From NCBI GenBank assembly GCA_938743325.2, contig OW568866.1:186001-250000 (forward strand): a DNA stretch of 64,000 nt, given 5' to 3'. Shown piece by piece: positions 59,393-64,000 of the stretch. The DNA is from Pycnococcus provasolii. Taxonomy: Eukaryota; Chlorophyta; Pseudoscourfieldiophyceae; Pseudoscourfieldiales; Pycnococcaceae. How positions within the stretch are numbered: the first letter of the stretch is position 1; each line of letters starts with the position of its first letter. Made by a program: the position numbers and the translations under genes. The notes beneath the pieces were generated by a model. It did not search any database and was not told the DNA's origin. It worked only from the letters and a program-made list of their open reading frames with translations.

Positions 59393-60544
59393 TTACTTCT
59401 TCGACGTTTTTGGCGTCACCTCCTTCGCAGCCATCGCTCGAACAAATATGGTGTCCGACGACGAGTCGCCTCCGCCAATCACCGCGTCACCTTCGGAGCC
59501 TCGCTCCCACGTGTAGGACGCGGCGACCGCCAAGAGAGAGCCGTCGTGCGACAGCGCAAGGCTTGACAAGCCGCACGGGTACGCGCTGCTCTGCCACAAC
59601 CTCTTGCGTGCGTTTCCGTCCCAGGTTGCCACGGTACCGTCCGCGCCTCCCGTCGCGAACACAAGGCTTCCATCCTCGCGAGGCACGAACGACACGGCGT
59701 TGACTGGGTACGCCACCTCTTCACGGCGATGGCACTTGAACGCGAACCTCTTCGTGGCATCGTCCCCAAAGTACTCGACGCTCGCGCGTCCCTCGACGCT
59801 TCCCAGCGCGAATCCTGCTCCGTCGGGCATGAGCGCGATGCTCCTCGTCTGGTAGGGCAGAGCGCTTTCCCTCTCCTCCTCCGCGCCGTTGCTGATGCTC
59901 TGCACGCCCATGCGTGTGTCAAAAGCAACGACGTGTCTTCCGGATGTGGCAACGACAAGCCGCCTGTGTCCGTCGTGCGCCATTGCGAACGCCTTACCTG
60001 GCAGGTTGTGCGTGTATGCCGCCTTTCCAGACGCCGCCCTCGCGTCCCAGACTCGCATCGTCTTATCCCACCCCGCGGTTGCGACGAGCGCATTTTCGTC
60101 GAGCGCCTCGACGCACTTGACCCCCGACGCCGCTGACGTCGGCGCGGACGGCTCGTGCCGTCCAATTTCCACGGAGCCTGTGTGGTCGGCGTCGAAGAAG
60201 AGAATGCGTCCGTCCACGAGCGAGGCGATACATTTTTCGCCACCCGCGGCGAACGCGCAGTCGAGCGCGGGTGCCTCGCACGCGAGTTCTGTGAGTAGCG
60301 TGCTTGAGCTTGCGTCGTAGAGTCTGAGGTGTCCGTCCCAGTTGGATGCTAATAGCAGCGAACCGCATTGCGCGTTTTTGCAGAATCGCACGCGCGACGT
60401 TGATGAACTTGAACTTGAGTCTGAAGACGACGAAGGGTTACTAGCCGAAGGAAGTGCGTTACCCAAAACAGAGGCAGTAGGTTTGGAACCAGCCAGTGCT
60501 GATGACATGGATGAAGAGGTTGTATTATTCTTAGGCATGACCAT
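59393..60544 (-). CDS. BUB3: Spindle checkpoint WD40 protein BUB3
   Basis: 383 residues from the ATG at 60544 (MVMPKNNTTSSS). After a Ser-rich lead of about 50 residues, six to seven WD-like blades follow: LLLASNWDGHLRLYDASS, ALVATAGWDKTMRVWDARA and others. The BUB3/RAE1 signature is strong: the ALGSVEGRASVEYF-type phrase (here FALGSVEGRASVEYFGDD), RFAFKCHRREE, YPVNAVSFVPRE, ATGGADGTVATWDGNARKRL and LAVAASYTWE. BUB3 binds MELT repeats of KNL1 with BUB1/BUBR1 at unattached kinetochores. RAE1 is the main alternative, but the SVEGR-x-x-VEYF and C-terminal SYTWE fit BUB3. Divergent from XPG, 380 bp apart. Confidence 0.9.
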   Translation of the reverse strand: MVMPKNNTTSSSMSSALAGSKPTASVLGNALPSASNPSSSSDSSSSSSTSRVRFCKNAQCGSLLLASNWDGHLRLYDASSSTLLTELACEAPALDCAFAAGGEKCIASLVDGRILFFDADHTGSVEIGRHEPSAPTSAASGVKCVEALDENALVATAGWDKTMRVWDARAASGKAAYTHNLPGKAFAMAHDGHRRLVVATSGRHVVAFDTRMGVQSISNGAEEERESALPYQTRSIALMPDGAGFALGSVEGRASVEYFGDDATKRFAFKCHRREEVAYPVNAVSFVPREDGSLVFATGGADGTVATWDGNARKRLWQSSAYPCGLSSLALSHDGSLLAVAASYTWERGSEGDAVIGGGDSSSDTIFVRAMAAKEVTPKTSKK

Positions 60545-60924
60545 GTGCGCTAATGAGCTGTCAATGCGGAGAAATGGGGTTGGAAAGCAAACCCGGTGAA
60601 ATGTGCGAAACTGAAAACTGAAACGGCCTTGATTGAGCAGGGAATTTTTTTCGAATGGAATGTCAACAACGAACGAAACCCCTAAAGGTACCCGAACCAC
60701 GGATTAGGATTCTTTTTAGGGGTTTCGTTTGGTGGCAAACAGGATTCTTCTTCGGAATCACATAAGTTACTGTAATGTCGCGAACACATAATGTGCGGTG
60801 TCATATGAATGAGTGAGCGATCCTGAATTTACGCGTTATTCCTGCCTACCTATAGTTTTAGTTTTAAGATAGGTCATTTGTGGTAAGCTACAGTGAGTGG
60901 TCTTGGTTGTGACACACATCAGTG
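60545..60924. promoter_or_regulatory. Divergent promoter region of BUB3 and XPG
   Basis: 380 bp, AT-richer than the genes. It contains an inverted pair cgaaacccctaaa / tttaggggtttcg (about 60676-60688 and 60715-60730), which could form a hairpin, and no telomere-type array. Confidence 0.5.
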
Positions 60925-61359
60925 ATGGGTGTGACCGGGCTGTGGACGCTCCTCGAACCCGCGGGCAAGCGCGTTTCCGTGGACACGCTGCGTAACAAGA
61001 AAGTCGCGGTGGACGCGTCCATCTGGCTCGTGCAGTTCCTCAAGGCGATGACGGACGCAAACTCGGGAGACACGCTCGCACACGCACACCTGCTCGGATT
61101 CTTCAGGAGACTCATCAAACTCATGCACCTCTCCGTGCGACCCATCGTCGTCTTCGACGGCGCGACGCCCGCGCTCAAGCGACGCACGCTCGCGGAGAGA
61201 AGAAGAAGGAGAGAAGTGCAGGAACGAAGACTCACCAAGGCGGCGGAAAAACTGCTCGGAAACAGAATCAAGGCGCACCTGCTCCAAAAGGCGAAAGAGG
61301 CGGTGGGTTCGATGAATCAGCAAAAGCAGAAAACAAAGCAAACGGAGGCCGTATCGCTC

Positions 61360-61390
<31 letters not shown>

Positions 61391-64000
61391 GGAAACAAAA
61401 GCAGCAGCACCATAATCATCGTCAAACTACAGACTCACAAGTCGACGCGGATGCGCGCATGGCGGCTGACCTCGACGCAGCACAGGCGATGGAAGCTGCG
61501 GAGGCGATGATGGACGACAAAAGTAGCGACGACAGCGAAGGCGAGTGGGAGGATGCCGACGTGGACATGCTCCTGCCCGAAGACGGGAACCTCGACACGG
61601 TCGACCCGGAGGCGCTCGCGCACCTCCCATTCTCCATGCAGCTCGATCTTATGGGCAAGCTCAAGGAGAGGCGCAACGCACTGAACCGAGAGTCGTTCGC
61701 AAAAGTAAGTGGTCAGCACCAGCAATTCTCGCAACTGCAGATGAAAGAGTACATCAAGGGGACGAACTTTCGTGCAAAGGTGGAGGCTATGAAAGATTCG
61801 ATGAATGCCGTTGCGACGAGCCAGGGCACGGCAGATGCACGACGTGTGCAAAGCGAGGCGGGTCGTGAGTATGTCTTGCGCGTCGATGGCAAGAAGAAGG
61901 AAACGTCGCCGAGTCCCGCAGATCGTGGTGATAGCCACCGCTTCGATCGACATGATGGCGATGCAGGACGTGGACGAGGGCATGGACGCGGACGAGGGCG
62001 CGGGCGCGGGCGCGGGCGTGGCGACACGCCCGCGTGGATGAAAGGTGTTGACCAGCCCGTCGCTGGCCCGATTGACCTTGCAGCGCTGCCTCAGGGACTT
62101 CCCCTACCGATGCCTCCCGCAGAGCTGTTCGCCGCCGCACAGGCACAAGCGCTGCAGGCAAAGGCACAAGCGGCGGCGGTGGAAGCATGCGCGGTAAAGC
62201 AGAAATTCGAGACTGCGACTGCGACGGAGGGTGTTCAGGCGTTCGAAACGAAGCTGCAGATACAGGTGGCATTGCCAGCTGAGACAAAGATAGAAGCTGG
62301 GAAAATCGATGACGACGATGGTACTTGGCAAGGTGATGATATGGACGGTGGCTTCTTCGGAGACGACGGTGATGACGACGACGACGACGAGTGGGAAGAC
62401 GTCGTTCCTGCCACGAAAAATATCCCACAGCAGGTTTCCGATGGGACTGATACCGCTAAGCCCGTGGAGACGATCGTCGTCGATCCTGACGTCGACCAGC
62501 ATGGAGCAGCGGCAAGTGCGGCGGCAGAATTGCAGTCACTTCCTGGCGGTATTGCAGAGGCGGCGGCTCCAGAGTCGATGCCGGAATGGAGCACAGTGAC
62601 ATGGCGTGAACGGATGCGGCGTCGGCAGAAGTTCTGGTCACGCACACACGGATTTGGTCCGGGACGGAGTCTAGGCGACTGGGATGCTGAGAAAGATGAC
62701 GACGAGGAGCCCGCATCGCAGGACGATGACAGAATTGAGGCGGAGCTAGATGCGCTTGCACCCAAGATTGCAAGGGGGACGCTGAAGCGGCGCCGCGCTG
62801 TGCTCTCGGATTCTGATGGTGACGACGACGACGGTGACGATGAAGAAGATGACACGTCTCTACTGGCTGCAGGCCTCGCTGCAGGCCTGGTTCGGTCGCG
62901 CAAGCGACCACCAGCGGACGCGCCTTCAGCACCGCCGTCGTCGCCACCACATGTTGCACCTGCGACACAGGCTGACACGCCATCACCGTCGCCATCGCCA
63001 CCACCGCCCGCCACAGCTTCCGTCCTACCAAGCGAACCAGCGGGCACGCCTTCAGCACCGTCGTCGCCACCGCCCGCCACGGCTTTCGTCCCACCAAGCG
63101 AACCAGCGGGCACGCCGTCACCTGCGGCACCAGCTGCCACACTGTCGCCGTTGCCGTCGCCGTCATCGCCCGCCACGGCTTCCGTCCTACCCAGTGAACC
63201 AGCAGGCACACCGTCACCTGCGGCACCAGCTGCCACACTGTCACCGTCGCCGTCGCCGCCACCGCCCGCCACGGCTTTCGTCCTACCCAGTGAACCAGCG
63301 GGCACGCCGTCACCTGCGGCACCAGCTGCCACACTGTCGCCGTTGCCGTCGCCGTCATCGCCCGCCACGGCTCCCGTCCTACCCAGTGAACCAGCGGGCA
63401 CGCCGTCACCTGCGGCACCAGCTGCCACACTGTCACCGTCGCCGTCGCCGATATCGCCCGCCACGGCTTCCGTCCTACCCAGTGAACCAGCGGGCACACC
63501 GTCTTTTGTGCGAGAATTGCAACAAAATGACACAGACGCCATGCTCGACTCGCTCGCCGAGGAAAGAGAAGGTTTGCGGGCAGAGATGCGCTCAGCCGCC
63601 GCCGGTGCGAGCGAGGTGAGCGCCGAGATGTTTGCCGATGTTCAGGACATGCTCTCCATTTTCGGCATTCCTTTCATCGTCGCACCTGCGGAGGCTGAGG
63701 CACAGTGTGCATGGCTCAATGCAAATGGCTTTGTCGACGCCGTGATCACCGACGACGCCGATGCATTCGTCTTTGGGTCGACGGAGGTTTACCGCCACAT
63801 TTTCTCGGAGAAAAATTATGTCGAGCGTTATCGCCTGCGTGACATCGAGCATAATCTTCACCTTACCGTGGAATCCATGCGCCTGCTCGCCTTGCTACTT
63901 GGATCAGACTACACAGAGGGTGTAACCGGCGTTGGGGTTGTGAATGCGGTGGAGATTCTGCAGAGTCACGGTAGCATTGAGGCACTCGGCGAATTCAAGG
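60925..64000 (+). CDS. ERCC5: XPG/Rad2-type structure-specific endonuclease, 5' part
   Basis: 1025 codons seen; the gene runs off the right edge. It starts MGVTGLWTLLEPAGK, the invariant N-terminus. Catalytic Asp30 (KVAVDASIW) and Asp78 (VVFDGATP) lie in the N-nuclease region. The long spacer (about 130-885) carries an acidic run, an Arg-Gly box (GRGHGRGRGRG), and a Pro/Ser/Ala minisatellite. The I-nuclease region follows with APAEAEAQCAW (two Glu), VITDDADAFVFGS (two Asp) and the helix-hairpin-helix start LLGSDYTEGVTGVG. The large spacer between N and I regions marks XPG/Rad2 rather than FEN1. It cuts 3' of damage in nucleotide excision repair. Confidence 0.94.
62990..63500 (+). repeat. 96-bp minisatellite in the XPG spacer
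   Basis: Four to five copies of a 96-bp unit encode PATASVLPSEPAGTPSP plus a Pro/Ser/Ala half. The units are nearly identical and in frame. Variation between ccgtcatcg and ccgccaccg at unit ends suggests recent copy-number change. Confidence 0.88.

Noticed and set aside
62235-63542. 435-residue open frame antisense to XPG
   Set aside because: It is a mirror of the GC-rich minisatellite; low-complexity translation and the XPG frame on the other strand is certain.

Overview
The window looks like nuclear DNA of a compact, gene-dense, intron-poor single-celled eukaryote, most likely an alga and probably of the green lineage. The reasons are: uninterrupted eukaryotic genes (proteasome RPT2, BUB3, XPG, NECAP, ER glucosidase II alpha, ubiquitin-eS31); a 3-isopropylmalate dehydrogenase with an organelle-type presequence; an ENT plus Tudor protein of the plant EMSY-LIKE kind; and DHAR-type GST modules. 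GC is high in genes and lower in many spacers. I see no credible tRNA or rRNA gene, no CRISPR array and no bacterial operon. The exact lineage cannot be fixed from this sequence.

Layout. 1-5 kb: the 5' part of a secreted or membrane Cache-domain protein that runs off the left edge, a disordered W-x-x-W-motif protein, and mitochondrial uS15. 5-17 kb: a permuted papain-like hydrolase (YiiX/C92 type), an unrecognised protein, a large MYND protein, a repetitive coiled-coil protein and a CorA/MRS2 Mg2+ transporter. 17-24 kb: a winged-helix Q/P-rich protein, a Cys-cluster protein, a heat shock factor and ubiquitin-eS31. 24.5-26.6 kb: a broken Ty3/gypsy fossil with two LTRs in inverted orientation. 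26.8-34 kb: a TRAM/Fe-S uracil-5 methyltransferase, a SAP-KH protein, an EMSY-like protein and RPT2. 34.3-40.2 kb: one 1989-residue gene joining an inward-rectifier K+ channel to four DHAR/CLIC-like GST modules. 40.9-48.8 kb: NECAP, IPMDH, an atypical bZIP protein, glucosidase II alpha and a coiled-coil protein. 49.6-56 kb: a relic of a Gly/Ser-repeat protein, a SWIM-finger gene, a MULE-type transposase gene, and an LRR gene whose frame is upset by a 292-bp tandem triplication. 56.6-64 kb: an unrecognised protein, a small membrane protein, BUB3 and the 5' half of XPG.

The most novel item is the Kir channel fused to four thiol (CxxC) GST modules. It suggests a K+ channel with built-in glutathione or redox sensing. 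The second theme is that short telomere-type (TTAGGG)n tracts recur in 5' intergenic spacers, mostly between divergently transcribed genes, and hardly ever between convergent ones. This fits a promoter element better than chance telomere debris.
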